From Hymenobacter setariae (GTDB taxonomy: Bacteria; Bacteroidota; Bacteroidia; Cytophagales; Hymenobacteraceae), in contig NZ_VMRJ01000002.1 in the NCBI RefSeq assembly GCF_007713685.1, forward strand, positions 496,001 through 560,000: DNA of 64,000 bases, written 5' to 3'. Under the pieces are notes generated by a model. It was not told where the DNA came from and ran no database searches. It worked only from the letters and a program-made list of their open reading frames with translations. The position numbers were made by a program, and so were the translations under genes. The number at the start of each line of letters is the position of its first letter. Positions within the stretch are counted from its first letter, which is position 1. Shown in pieces: positions 56,482 to 64,000 of the stretch.

Positions 56482-59400
56482 CTAGTTGCTTTTCACCACC
56501 TTGACGGTAGTAGAGCCACTGGCCATTTGTACCTGCACTAGGTAAATGCCAGCGGGGTAAGTAGATAAGTCGAACGGAATGCGCTGGGTTTGCCCAGTAG
56601 TTGGCCGAAGCCGGCAAATGTGCTTGCCAAGCGTCGTATAGATGTTGGCTTCCAGCAAGGGGCTGTTAGGCGTAATCAGTTCGAAGAGGCTAGTACCCGG
56701 GTTCGGCGCTACGCTTGCCAGGGGAGCGCTGGTAGCGCTGGCAGCCTCAGTGACTACTGCCACCGGCGAGAAGCTTTCCGTTCCGTCTTTGTCCACCAAG
56801 CGCAGGCGGTAGTAAGCGGTGCCAGGCAGTGGCTTGGCATCTAGGTAGCTATAGTTGCGAACCTGGGTGGTGGTGCCACCACTAGCTACTTTGCCTAGGG
56901 CGCTGTAAGCTTGGCCGTCGGCACTGCGCTCGACTACGAAATAATTGCTGTTCTGCTCGCTGGCCGTTGTCCATTTGCAAACTACCGTGGCGGCATTGCG
57001 GGCGGCTTCAAACGTGGTGAGCACAACGGGTAAGGGGGCGGCTACCACTCCGGCTTGGGCAACGGCGATAGTCGAGCCTAGGGGACCGCTACCCGTGAGC
57101 TCGCGCAGGGTATTGGTGCCCTCTACGCGCCAGCGGTGGAGGCCGGCGTGGGCGGCTTCATCTACTGTGTACACGTGTAGGGTGTTAGCCGAGGGGCGTA
57201 TCATGTACATGTCGATGTTGTTGCCGGCCAGTCCGGGGGGCGAGTAGTTGCTGTCGCTGAAAAAAGCAGCCGTAGCCGGTACTCCAAACTCGCTGATAAG
57301 CAGGCCATCTTGCGAGAAGTGGTAGAAAGTATTGCTTACCGAGTTGTTTTGGCCGTTGTACAGCGCCACGATGTCCTTTTTATCGGCATAGACAGTAGCA
57401 CCGTCCCAGCCACCATAGGCATCTACCTCGGGGTAGGCGCCCCGGCCTTCGGGGCGGCTGATAACCTGGCCGGGGTGGAACCTGGCGTTCCAGTCTGCTG
57501 CATTCGGAGCCACTGTACCTAGGTGGTAGGCGCCGGGCTCTTTGCGAGAGGCCTGATAGGTTACATAGCTACCATTTTCGGTGCGCGGTATTCGGATGCG
57601 GGCACCCATAGGCTTACTGGGGAAGGGGTCTTTGCCCCGCCACCAGCTGCTGAGCACAGTCCACATCACCTTTACGGGGCCATACTGCGGGTTGAAGTTG
57701 CTATCGTAGCCCGTCAGCGCACGCTCTTCGCATACGAGCTGGGCTTTACCAGTGCTGCTAACCCCGTAGTCCGATTGCGGCATGTCCACGTTGGTGCGCG
57801 CGCAACGCAGGCTGCCATCGGGCATCTGGTCGTATGCAAAGCCACCATTGCCAAATTCTTCCAGCAAAACGCCGGTGAAGCGCAGCGGACCAGTAGCTGG
57901 TAGTTCAACTACTTGCGTTCTGGCAGCGCGCCAGCCCGCATTATCAGTGTTGCTGTCGTGCACCTGGGCATAGGTGCGGCCATTAGCGTGCGTCGTAACG
58001 TTGATGAGACTGCTGTAGCGCATATGGTCTACCCCTCCGGCAGCCCAGTTCTTCACTAGTTTCCAGGTAGGCGAGGACAACAGGCTTTGGTCGCCGGGCT
58101 TCAAGGGAGAAGTGCTCACCTTGAACTCGAGGTGCCCCGAAAACATGCGAGTAGGGTCTGCTTGGTCGCCAGCTATATGCAGGCGGTCGGGCAAAAACAT
58201 AATCTGCTCGCGGTAGCTGCGGTCGGCCCCAAAGTGAAGCACGCGCACGTTGCCAGCGTCGAGCACCCAAAACGTACCATCGGGCTGCCATTTAACAAAC
58301 GTAAATGGGGCACCATAAGGGTCGCGGTCAACAGCACCACGCGCCAGGGGGTCAGCTATTTCAAACCAGAACTTGTCGTTCACTACATCGGGGCCCTTCA
58401 CCGGGTAGCCACCCGCTTGGCCATAGGTCCAGCGCGGCGTGCCTGCCGCTGAGTAGGCCTTTAGCTGCTGGCTGGTGCCGCCATCGGCTACCAAAACCAA
58501 GTCCTGCGAAGGATGCGCATCTAGCGCCAGCGGCGCAACGATGCCCGTCAAGGTATTTTGCTCAGCAAAGCTCTTGCCGCCCGTCACGGTAAAGCGCTTC
58601 ACCTGCCCAGCCGTGATAACCCACAGGTCGCCAGTGCTTGCAAAGGCGACTTGCCCCGGCGAGGCTACTGCCAAGGTACCTAGGGGAGCGCCGGTAGCGG
58701 TAGCGTAAAACTGCACCGTGTTTTGAGCCTTGCGCGCCACAGCGATGTAGTTGCTGCTAACGGCGAAGCCCGTAATGCGATTAGCTAGCCAAGTGTCGAG
58801 TTGGGGTAGGTTGGCTACCGGCGCCTGCTTCAGGCTAAGTACGCCTACGCGCTTGTGCAGGTCATAAATGGCCGTTTGGCCGCTGCTCCAAGGGGCCTCT
58901 CCTTTGTCTGACTGCCGAAAGCGCATGATAAAGCTGCTGTGCAGATTATCCCAACCACTATTGTTAGTTGCAGCATATATATAGGTGTCATCAGCCCGCA
59001 CAAAGCTGAAAGCGTCAAACAAGTCTGTGTTGAAGATGCGCCGGGGGGCCTGCGCCGTACCCGTCGGGCTGTATACCAGCCCGGAGGTTACTTCATTATA
59101 TCCTAGGGCTGCGTATGATTCGCCGTTGGCTGCCCCGCAAAAGTCCTGCATTGTGGTGAGGCTGTGCCAGATGTTATCAGTCCAGCTAGCCGAAGTGTTG
59201 CCCACTACCCCTTCCCACACGTACTTCTCATTGTGGGCAATTACTTTAATCTTATACGTGCCAGCGCCCACAGGCTGGCCATCGTTGTCAAGCCCATCCC
59301 AGTTTACTTGGTATTCACCGGGGTTATAAACAGTCCGCTGCCACAAGGTGCGCACAAGTTTGCCATCAGCCCTGTAAGCACCCGCACTGGTGGTATAAGT

Positions 59401-59511
59401 GCTATCAAGCCGAAAACGCAACGTAGTTTGGGCTTGTGCAGCTTGAACAAAAAAACTTGATAGTAATGCAAATAGTACCCGTATTTTATAGCCCTTCAAA
59501 ACGCTACTCAT
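56482..59511 (-). CDS. Large exported protein with T9SS type A sorting domain
   Basis: This 1009-residue protein has a signal peptide (about 1-28), a FlgD-Ig-like start (residues about 40-90, RTLWQRTVYNPGEYQVNWDGLDNDG), a long body with propeller-like beta repeats (about 130-830), a fibronectin-like region (about 835-925) with EQNSNYFVVERSADGQAYSALG, and a C-terminal sorting domain (about 930-1009; VAPNPGTSLFELIT, ending AGIYLVQVQMASGSTTVKVVKSN read in parts). The type IX system removes this domain and anchors the protein at the surface. It sits inside the exopolysaccharide cluster on the opposite strand, so it may work on or be held by the polymer. Confidence 0.9.
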   Translation of the reverse strand: MSSVLKGYKIRVLFALLSSFFVQAAQAQTTLRFRLDSTYTTSAGAYRADGKLVRTLWQRTVYNPGEYQVNWDGLDNDGQPVGAGTYKIKVIAHNEKYVWEGVVGNTSASWTDNIWHSLTTMQDFCGAANGESYAALGYNEVTSGLVYSPTGTAQAPRRIFNTDLFDAFSFVRADDTYIYAATNNSGWDNLHSSFIMRFRQSDKGEAPWSSGQTAIYDLHKRVGVLSLKQAPVANLPQLDTWLANRITGFAVSSNYIAVARKAQNTVQFYATATGAPLGTLAVASPGQVAFASTGDLWVITAGQVKRFTVTGGKSFAEQNTLTGIVAPLALDAHPSQDLVLVADGGTSQQLKAYSAAGTPRWTYGQAGGYPVKGPDVVNDKFWFEIADPLARGAVDRDPYGAPFTFVKWQPDGTFWVLDAGNVRVLHFGADRSYREQIMFLPDRLHIAGDQADPTRMFSGHLEFKVSTSPLKPGDQSLLSSPTWKLVKNWAAGGVDHMRYSSLINVTTHANGRTYAQVHDSNTDNAGWRAARTQVVELPATGPLRFTGVLLEEFGNGGFAYDQMPDGSLRCARTNVDMPQSDYGVSSTGKAQLVCEERALTGYDSNFNPQYGPVKVMWTVLSSWWRGKDPFPSKPMGARIRIPRTENGSYVTYQASRKEPGAYHLGTVAPNAADWNARFHPGQVISRPEGRGAYPEVDAYGGWDGATVYADKKDIVALYNGQNNSVSNTFYHFSQDGLLISEFGVPATAAFFSDSNYSPPGLAGNNIDMYMIRPSANTLHVYTVDEAAHAGLHRWRVEGTNTLRELTGSGPLGSTIAVAQAGVVAAPLPVVLTTFEAARNAATVVCKWTTASEQNSNYFVVERSADGQAYSALGKVASGGTTTQVRNYSYLDAKPLPGTAYYRLRLVDKDGTESFSPVAVVTEAASATSAPLASVAPNPGTSLFELITPNSPLLEANIYTTLGKHICRLRPTTGQTQRIPFDLSTYPAGIYLVQVQMASGSTTVKVVKSN

Positions 59512-60226
59512 AAAGTGGTTATTAAAAATATTTTATTCTAATACAGTTCGAGTCTTGTTGCAAATATAAGTTATCTGATAGAGGATGATTGCGTCTCCTT
59601 TCTATTTTGTGCTTTTTATAAGAATAATCAAGCCATTTTATAAGATATGTTCAATAAAAAGGCTATTTGAGGCTTAAAAAAATTAAAATACTAAGCCATT
59701 TGACAAAATGAAGGTTTAATGATTATGAATTACAATTTGTATTTTTTAATGACGAGGCAATTCTATGATGAAAAAAAGTATAAATCTTAATTATAGATTT
59801 ACATGGTAGCTAGGCTGTAGCCTAGAAGTGCCCCAGCAGGTCTCAGCTGCCTATAGTAATAAGCGGAGCTTATCTAAATAAAGCAAGAATGTTGCACGCC
59901 GCCCCTTTGCTGGTGCTGAAATCTATCTTGATTGAATAGGATATAAATCAGAAAAAAGCACAGGGCAATACAAGTTGCACAACCCGCTAAAGTGCTATCC
60001 ACCGCGTTGTTGCAAGCCAAAATGGCCTTAGGCAATACATATATAGGCTTAGGAAGGGCATCTGTGAACACTGTCGTGCTGCGACAGATGCCACACGATA
60101 TGCAACAGTGCTACCCATAAGGGTTACCCCACATTATATTGGGCTCAAAGGGCAGCGGTATTCACAGGCCGACTCCTATATTTAGCCGAACTTTGCAATC
60201 ATGTATTGCTTAGGTAATAGTCTAGA
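59512..60226. other. A/T-rich gap between the T9SS gene and an acetyltransferase gene
   Basis: This 715-base region is strongly A+T-rich up to about 59880. It holds a -7 type element for the T9SS gene (59561-59568). Beyond that I see no RNA or protein gene; an open frame at 59874-60071 (minus) lacks any family resemblance. Confidence 0.4.
59561..59568 (-). promoter_or_regulatory. Candidate -7 element of the T9SS gene (TATATTTG)
   Basis: On the minus strand TATATTTG matches TAnnTTTG, about 50 bases upstream of the start codon at 59511. No clear TTG at -33 is visible. Confidence 0.5.
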
Positions 60227-60805
60227 ATGCGCGCAAACTATATTCTGCAGCAAGGCGGCTTCGTCTTTCGCTTTCGATATGCTCCTAAGTTTTTCGGGTT
60301 TTTTCGCCGCCAGTGGCTGTCGCTACTAGGCATGAAAATCGGCAGCGGAACCCAAGTGCCGAAGCTCACGATAACTTGGCCACATCAGGTCGCTATCGGT
60401 AAAAATTGCATCTTAGAGCAGGGTATATATTTTAAGTACGATGGTACGTGGCAGCCAGGACCCGCCATCCGCATTCAGGATGACGTATTCATTGGCACGG
60501 GCTGTGAGTTCAACATTCGAGAAAGTATTGACATCGGCAAAGGCTCGCTCATTGCCTCGGGTAGCCGCTTTGTCGACCACGACCACGGCATTGTAGCCGG
60601 CCAGCCGATGCGCATGCAGGAAGGGCCCCAGCAAGCTATCGTGATTGGCGAAGATGTCTGGATTGGAGCGAATGTGGTAGTGCTAAAGGGAGTTACTATT
60701 GGCATGGGGGCCATCGTGGCCGCCAGTGCCGTTGTTACCAAGTCCATTTTGCCCAATGAAATATGGGCAGGAGTGCCGGCCAAGAAAATAGGCCAGCGCA
60801 AATAA
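60227..60805 (+). CDS. Hexapeptide-repeat acetyltransferase
   Basis: This 192-residue protein starts with a short hydrophobic stretch (FRFRYAPKFFGFFRRQWLSLLG) and continues with left-handed beta-helix repeats (IGSGTQVPKLTITWPHQVAIGKN, IRIQDDVFIGTGCEFNIRESIDIG). It has the acceptor loop FVDHDHGI (His-Asp-His) and ends with VWIGANVVVLKGVTIGMGAIVAASAVVTKSI. It is a WcaF/WcaB-type O-acetyltransferase likely acting on the polymer. Its 3' end is 5 bases from the convergent next gene. Confidence 0.88.
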   Translation: MRANYILQQGGFVFRFRYAPKFFGFFRRQWLSLLGMKIGSGTQVPKLTITWPHQVAIGKNCILEQGIYFKYDGTWQPGPAIRIQDDVFIGTGCEFNIRESIDIGKGSLIASGSRFVDHDHGIVAGQPMRMQEGPQQAIVIGEDVWIGANVVVLKGVTIGMGAIVAASAVVTKSILPNEIWAGVPAKKIGQRK

Positions 60806-60810
60806 TCCTG

Positions 60811-61944
60811 CTAGCGGCTACGTGCTAGGGCATCGGCTAGCTGGCGGGCAACGAGGGGCAGCCTCCGCACCGGCTGCGAGTCTTGCTTGGTAAGGTAAGT
60901 GCCGAAATTACCCTCTTGGTATACCGCGATGCCCGGAGTGGTTTGGGTAAGGGTAATGCCGCGGGGCTGCCAAGCGTGCGCTACGCACAGCACGGGTAGG
61001 CCGTGCTCTTGCATAGCAGCCGCCGTGCCGCTTTTGCCGAGCAGCACAGCAGGCGTAGTTGCGATGCCTAGGGTAGCACCCAGTAGCACTTCCGAGATGC
61101 GGGCAGGCTCTTGCTCGCCTAGTATTTCTACCGGCAAGCCCGCTGCCTGCCAAGTAGCGGCCCAAAGTGCTTGCTCGCTGCCGCAGCGGCCGAGCAGCGT
61201 GAGCGTTACTGTGGTGTCGTGGGTGCGCGCATATTGCGCCGCGTCGCGGGCAAGCTGCTGGATGGGCGTGCCCACGTGGATATTGCCAAACACAACCAAT
61301 TGCACGGCCTTGTCCGCAACGGCTGGGTCTGAGCTGCCAGTAGCGGTGGACGGGCGTTGGGGTGCATTATTAGAAATATTGGCGAAGAGCGGCAGGTGCT
61401 CGCTTGCAAAGCCAATCTTTTGTAACTGCGCTTGGTAAAGCAGGGTTTGGGTATGGATAACCCGTGGCTTTAGCTTATTAATGAGCTGTGTAATAAGGTA
61501 CTGCTGCGCGCGGCCCCACCACTGGTGCTTGAGGGGCGCATGAGTGTCCATGCCCACCCACAGCTCATGAAACATGATATGCCAGGCGCGGCCCTTTCCT
61601 AGTGACGCTAGGTGCTTCGCCAAGCTAATATTCAATCCCTTAGGATGAAACGAGAATGGTACAAACTGCAAGCTTAGCCAGTCGGGCTGCCAGGTAGCTA
61701 CCTGTTGCTGGGCGCGCTCAAAACGTTGGCCTTCTGGCCAGGCGGCGGGTAGCCGCAGCACTGTCAGGCTGGCCTCATCTACTGGCTGCGATTCGAGCGT
61801 TGCCTGCGTAACGTAAGTGTCGTTTAGGCTGATGCCATAAGCTTCGTGCCCTTGCTGAACTAGCTCAATGGCCAGCCGGCGGGCATAATCACCAACACCA
61901 TCGCGGCCAGGCTCGAGGCAACCGCAGAGAAAAACTATTTTCAT
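60811..61944 (-). CDS. Glycosyltransferase-like protein (GT-B fold)
   Basis: This 377-residue protein begins MKIVFLCGCLEPGRDGVGDY with the glycine-rich loop of GT4-type enzymes. It has LQFVPFSFHPKGLN and HIMFHELWVGMD, and a C-terminal domain with VVFGNIHVGTPIQQLARDA and LGEQEPARISEVLLGATLGIATTPAVLLGKSGTAAAMQEHGLPVL, where the classic E-x7-E is only partly kept. It is probably a glycosyltransferase of this cluster, placed on the minus strand with the nucleotide-sugar genes. Confidence 0.8.
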   Translation of the reverse strand: MKIVFLCGCLEPGRDGVGDYARRLAIELVQQGHEAYGISLNDTYVTQATLESQPVDEASLTVLRLPAAWPEGQRFERAQQQVATWQPDWLSLQFVPFSFHPKGLNISLAKHLASLGKGRAWHIMFHELWVGMDTHAPLKHQWWGRAQQYLITQLINKLKPRVIHTQTLLYQAQLQKIGFASEHLPLFANISNNAPQRPSTATGSSDPAVADKAVQLVVFGNIHVGTPIQQLARDAAQYARTHDTTVTLTLLGRCGSEQALWAATWQAAGLPVEILGEQEPARISEVLLGATLGIATTPAVLLGKSGTAAAMQEHGLPVLCVAHAWQPRGITLTQTTPGIAVYQEGNFGTYLTKQDSQPVRRLPLVARQLADALARSR

Positions 61945-62130
61945 GAGGTATCAACTGTGGCAGTAGGCTGGCGCTAGCAGTTGCGCTGTTGCTAGCCCTT
62001 GCCTGAAAAACCGCACTAATGGCACACCTAGGTGAGCTAAAATACGGCAACCGAGTGCCCGCAGAACAAGTAGCTGCCTAGGCCAAGACTGCGAATATAA
62101 AAGAGTAAGTAGCTGCCAGCTCCTAAAAAA

Positions 62131-62176
62131 CAGCGGCCAGCTTACTCCAGCGTATGCGAGAGTAAGCTGGCCGCTG
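62131..62176. terminator. Terminator of the minus-strand nucleotide-sugar genes
   Basis: The perfect 17-base stem CAGCGGCCAGCTTACTC/GAGTAAGCTGGCCGCTG is followed, on the minus strand, by TTTTTT. Confidence 0.92.
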
Positions 62177-62207
62177 TCCACGGCTAGCTAGCTTGCCAGC
62201 GCCGCTA

Positions 62208-63560
62208 CTAGAGCGGGCTCTTGGCTAGCGCACCTTCCAGCACCAGGGCATCGGTGAGCGCCGGCTGCCCAAAGTAGGCTTCCTGCTCGCGGCGCAGCTG
62301 GTCGATGAGACGGCCTTCGGGCAAGATGATGTCATCGTAGGTGAGCACTTGGTCCTTAGGCACATCGTGGCGCAGCACGCAGCCCTCGGCCACCCCTATG
62401 GGGAGCAGGTTTTGCTGCCGGGCCAGCGGGTAGTTCTCCGCCAAGCCATACGTCATGTAATGGCCAATGCCGTCGAGCGTTTCGCCGGCTTTGAGGTCGA
62501 TTTTAGCCGCCGTTACTACTTCTACCTTCGGAGCACCCTGCGGAGCCAGCGCCGCATCATTGAAGAGCACGGCCCGCGCTACCGAGTTGGGGGTTTCGAA
62601 ATGGCAGAGGTGATAAGGGGTGTAGAAGCAGTAAAGCGGCCCTGGACCCAGCTTATACAGCTTGAGGTAGTGCTGTTGCACCGGGTCGTCGTGCGTACCG
62701 AGTACAAACACACCAGGGCCCGGCTCGGCGCCCACTACGTAGTCCACAATGCCGGGGCCGCCACTCAGCAGCAGGTCCTGCGGGTACCACTCAGCGGCTT
62801 TGCTGATGGGCGTGCCCGGGGCCACGGTGGGCCCTAGCATGCCGCGCTGGGCCACTTCCATCCCGAGGGCATTGGCGATAACAGCCTGCTCGAAGCTGAT
62901 TTTGCTACCGTCGGCAAAGCTGGTGACCATGCTCGGGTTTTGGCCCCACTGGCGGGCAAAGCCCTCCTGGGTGGTTGGGTTGCGGTAGGGGTCGTGCAGG
63001 CCTTTGATGTTGCCGCACAGCACAGGCTTGACACCTAGGCCAATAACGAAGCGTGCTAGGTTAAGCGTCACGCCCGGCTGGTCGCCATCCGACACCGTGT
63101 ATACCACACCAGCGCGGTCGGCATACACTTTCAGGATAGAGCCAGCCGTGCCATCGAGCTCGGCATTGAGCAGCACAATGTGCTTACCGTGCTTGATGGC
63201 CTCGAGCACCACGTGTGCACCGTGCTCCACGGCACCCGTCACTTCGATAATGGCATCGATGCCTCCTGCCCGGCTCAGCAGCAGGGCATCTTCAGTGATA
63301 GCCGGCTTGCCAAGCTCGATGCAGCGCTCTAGCGCGGCTACCGACGACACTTCTTGTGGGCCTAGCTCGCCTGCCTCTTCGTAGGCGCGGCGCGCCTGGG
63401 CTAGGGTGCGGTTAGCAATGGCGACCAGCTCCATGCCCGGCACGTAGCGGCAGATTTGCCGGGCCACGCCCCGGCCCATAAAGCCCGCGCCTACCATGGC
63501 TACCCGAATGGGCTTGCCAGCAGCTTGCCGCGCCTTTAGTGCGTTGTCAACTAATATCAT
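62208..63560 (-). CDS. SAF-domain NAD(P)-dependent oxidoreductase (homoserine-dehydrogenase-like)
   Basis: This 450-residue protein has a Rossmann start RVAMVGAGFMGRGVARQI (19-36), AAIIEVTG-type middle (AIIEVTGAVEHGAHVVLEAI), GLHDPYRNPTTQEGFARQWGQNP and a C-terminal SAF-like domain with DGIGHYMTYGLAENY and a final KDQVLTYDDI. Proteins of this kind lie beside sugar-nucleotide enzymes in polysaccharide clusters and are thought to modify deoxy or branched sugars. It is downstream of the RfbC-like gene by 21 bases on the same strand. Confidence 0.8.
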   Translation of the reverse strand: MILVDNALKARQAAGKPIRVAMVGAGFMGRGVARQICRYVPGMELVAIANRTLAQARRAYEEAGELGPQEVSSVAALERCIELGKPAITEDALLLSRAGGIDAIIEVTGAVEHGAHVVLEAIKHGKHIVLLNAELDGTAGSILKVYADRAGVVYTVSDGDQPGVTLNLARFVIGLGVKPVLCGNIKGLHDPYRNPTTQEGFARQWGQNPSMVTSFADGSKISFEQAVIANALGMEVAQRGMLGPTVAPGTPISKAAEWYPQDLLLSGGPGIVDYVVGAEPGPGVFVLGTHDDPVQQHYLKLYKLGPGPLYCFYTPYHLCHFETPNSVARAVLFNDAALAPQGAPKVEVVTAAKIDLKAGETLDGIGHYMTYGLAENYPLARQQNLLPIGVAEGCVLRHDVPKDQVLTYDDIILPEGRLIDQLRREQEAYFGQPALTDALVLEGALAKSPL

Positions 63561-63581
63561 GATGCAGAAAAAAGCGTGAGG

Positions 63582-64000
63582 CTAAAGCGTAATGGTAGCT
63601 GGAGTAGCCAGCGGCTGAAAGTCGGGGTGAACTTGGTCTTTGGCCGAGACTAACTGCGGCACGGCTGGCCACTCGATGCCAATGGCTGGGTCGTTCCAGC
63701 GCAGGCCACGCTCGGCGCCGGGCGTGTACTTGGCTGATACCTGATAGGCCACATCCGTATTAGGCTCTAGGGTCAAGAAGCCGTGGGCAAAGCGGCCAGG
63801 CACGAATAGCTGCCGAAAATTATCGGCCGTCAGCTCTACGCCTATCCACTGGCCGTAGGTCGGCGACTCTTCGCGCAGGTCTACTATCACATCGTAGAGG
63901 GCGCCGCGGGTGCAGCGTACCAGTTTGCTTTCCTCGTAGGGCGCCAGCTGGTAGTGCATGCCGCGCAGGGTACCCTGGGTGGGGTTCGACGACAAGTTGG
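63582..64000 (-). CDS. rfbC: dTDP-4-dehydrorhamnose 3,5-epimerase-like protein (partial)
   Basis: The right edge of the window cuts this gene. The visible part (139 residues) begins NLSSNPTQGTLRGMHYQ, which carries the catalytic His region, and continues with ESKLVRCTRGALYDVIVDLR, VPGRFAHGFLTLEP and WNDPAIGIEWP, all typical of RmlC-type epimerases. It makes a double inversion at C3 and C5 of 4-keto-6-deoxyhexose nucleotides. The translation can begin before the TTG at 63995, so that codon is not the true start. It is the first visible gene of the unit with the SAF oxidoreductase. Confidence 0.9.
   Translation of the reverse strand, partial: NLSSNPTQGTLRGMHYQLAPYEESKLVRCTRGALYDVIVDLREESPTYGQWIGVELTADNFRQLFVPGRFAHGFLTLEPNTDVAYQVSAKYTPGAERGLRWNDPAIGIEWPAVPQLVSAKDQVHPDFQPLATPATITL

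Noticed and set aside
59874..60071. 65-codon minus-strand open frame in the A/T-rich gap
   Set aside because: No domain, no start signal and a composition unlike neighbouring genes.
61951..62181. 76-codon minus-strand open frame
   Set aside because: It includes a strong terminator stem in its coding part and has no family resemblance.

Overview
The window comes from a G+C-rich member of the Bacteroidota, most likely a Hymenobacter-like Cytophagales bacterium. This rests on a type IX secretion sorting domain, a large TonB-dependent receptor with a carboxypeptidase-regulatory N-domain, a 7TMR-DISM sensor kinase, TAnnTTTG-type promoter elements, and metX/metY, DUF4097 and DUF72 proteins typical of that group. 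No sequence search was run, so genus-level placement is an inference.

Layout. 1-10 kb: end of an unknown protein, an SDR dehydrogenase, a DUF421 membrane protein, a PlsC-type acyltransferase, a two-gene signalling unit (cNMP-domain histidine kinase plus response regulator fused to a thioredoxin-reductase-like enzyme), and a McrBC restriction pair split by a palindromic repeat. 10-32 kb: a small lipoprotein divergent from an ECF sigma factor followed by a membrane anti-sigma-like/trypsin fusion, RlpA, DUF72, esterase, DUF4097, prolyl oligopeptidase, ogt, a CDF transporter with a GH1-like enzyme, a 7TMR kinase/LuxR regulator pair, tRNA-Thr(CGU), an LD-carboxypeptidase, and a metY-metX sulfur unit. 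MetY is preceded by a leader of about 0.5 kb that encodes a cysteine-rich short peptide and competing stem-loops. 32-41 kb: an erythromycin-esterase-like fusion, a flippase-like membrane protein, a TonB-dependent receptor with a long disordered tail, and dxs.

41.7-64 kb is an exopolysaccharide cluster: a priming sugar transferase, a Wza-like exporter, a Wzc-like tyrosine kinase, a Wzx-like flippase, a Wzy-like polymerase, several GT4 glycosyltransferases, acetyltransferases including WcaF-like, an epimerase and WcaI-like. A T9SS-exported protein lies inside it on the other strand, and nucleotide-sugar enzymes (an SAF-type oxidoreductase and a partial RfbC) run off the right edge. The first part (about 41.1-47.5 kb) is visibly A+T-richer than the rest, which suggests a separate origin.

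The most unusual features are: the palindrome CCTAGG, present about 100 times although CTAG is normally rare in bacteria; the cysteine-rich leader upstream of metY; several families of intergenic hairpins, some overlapping stop codons or interrupting operons; and fusion proteins in the signalling genes. I found no transposase, CRISPR array, rRNA or prophage.
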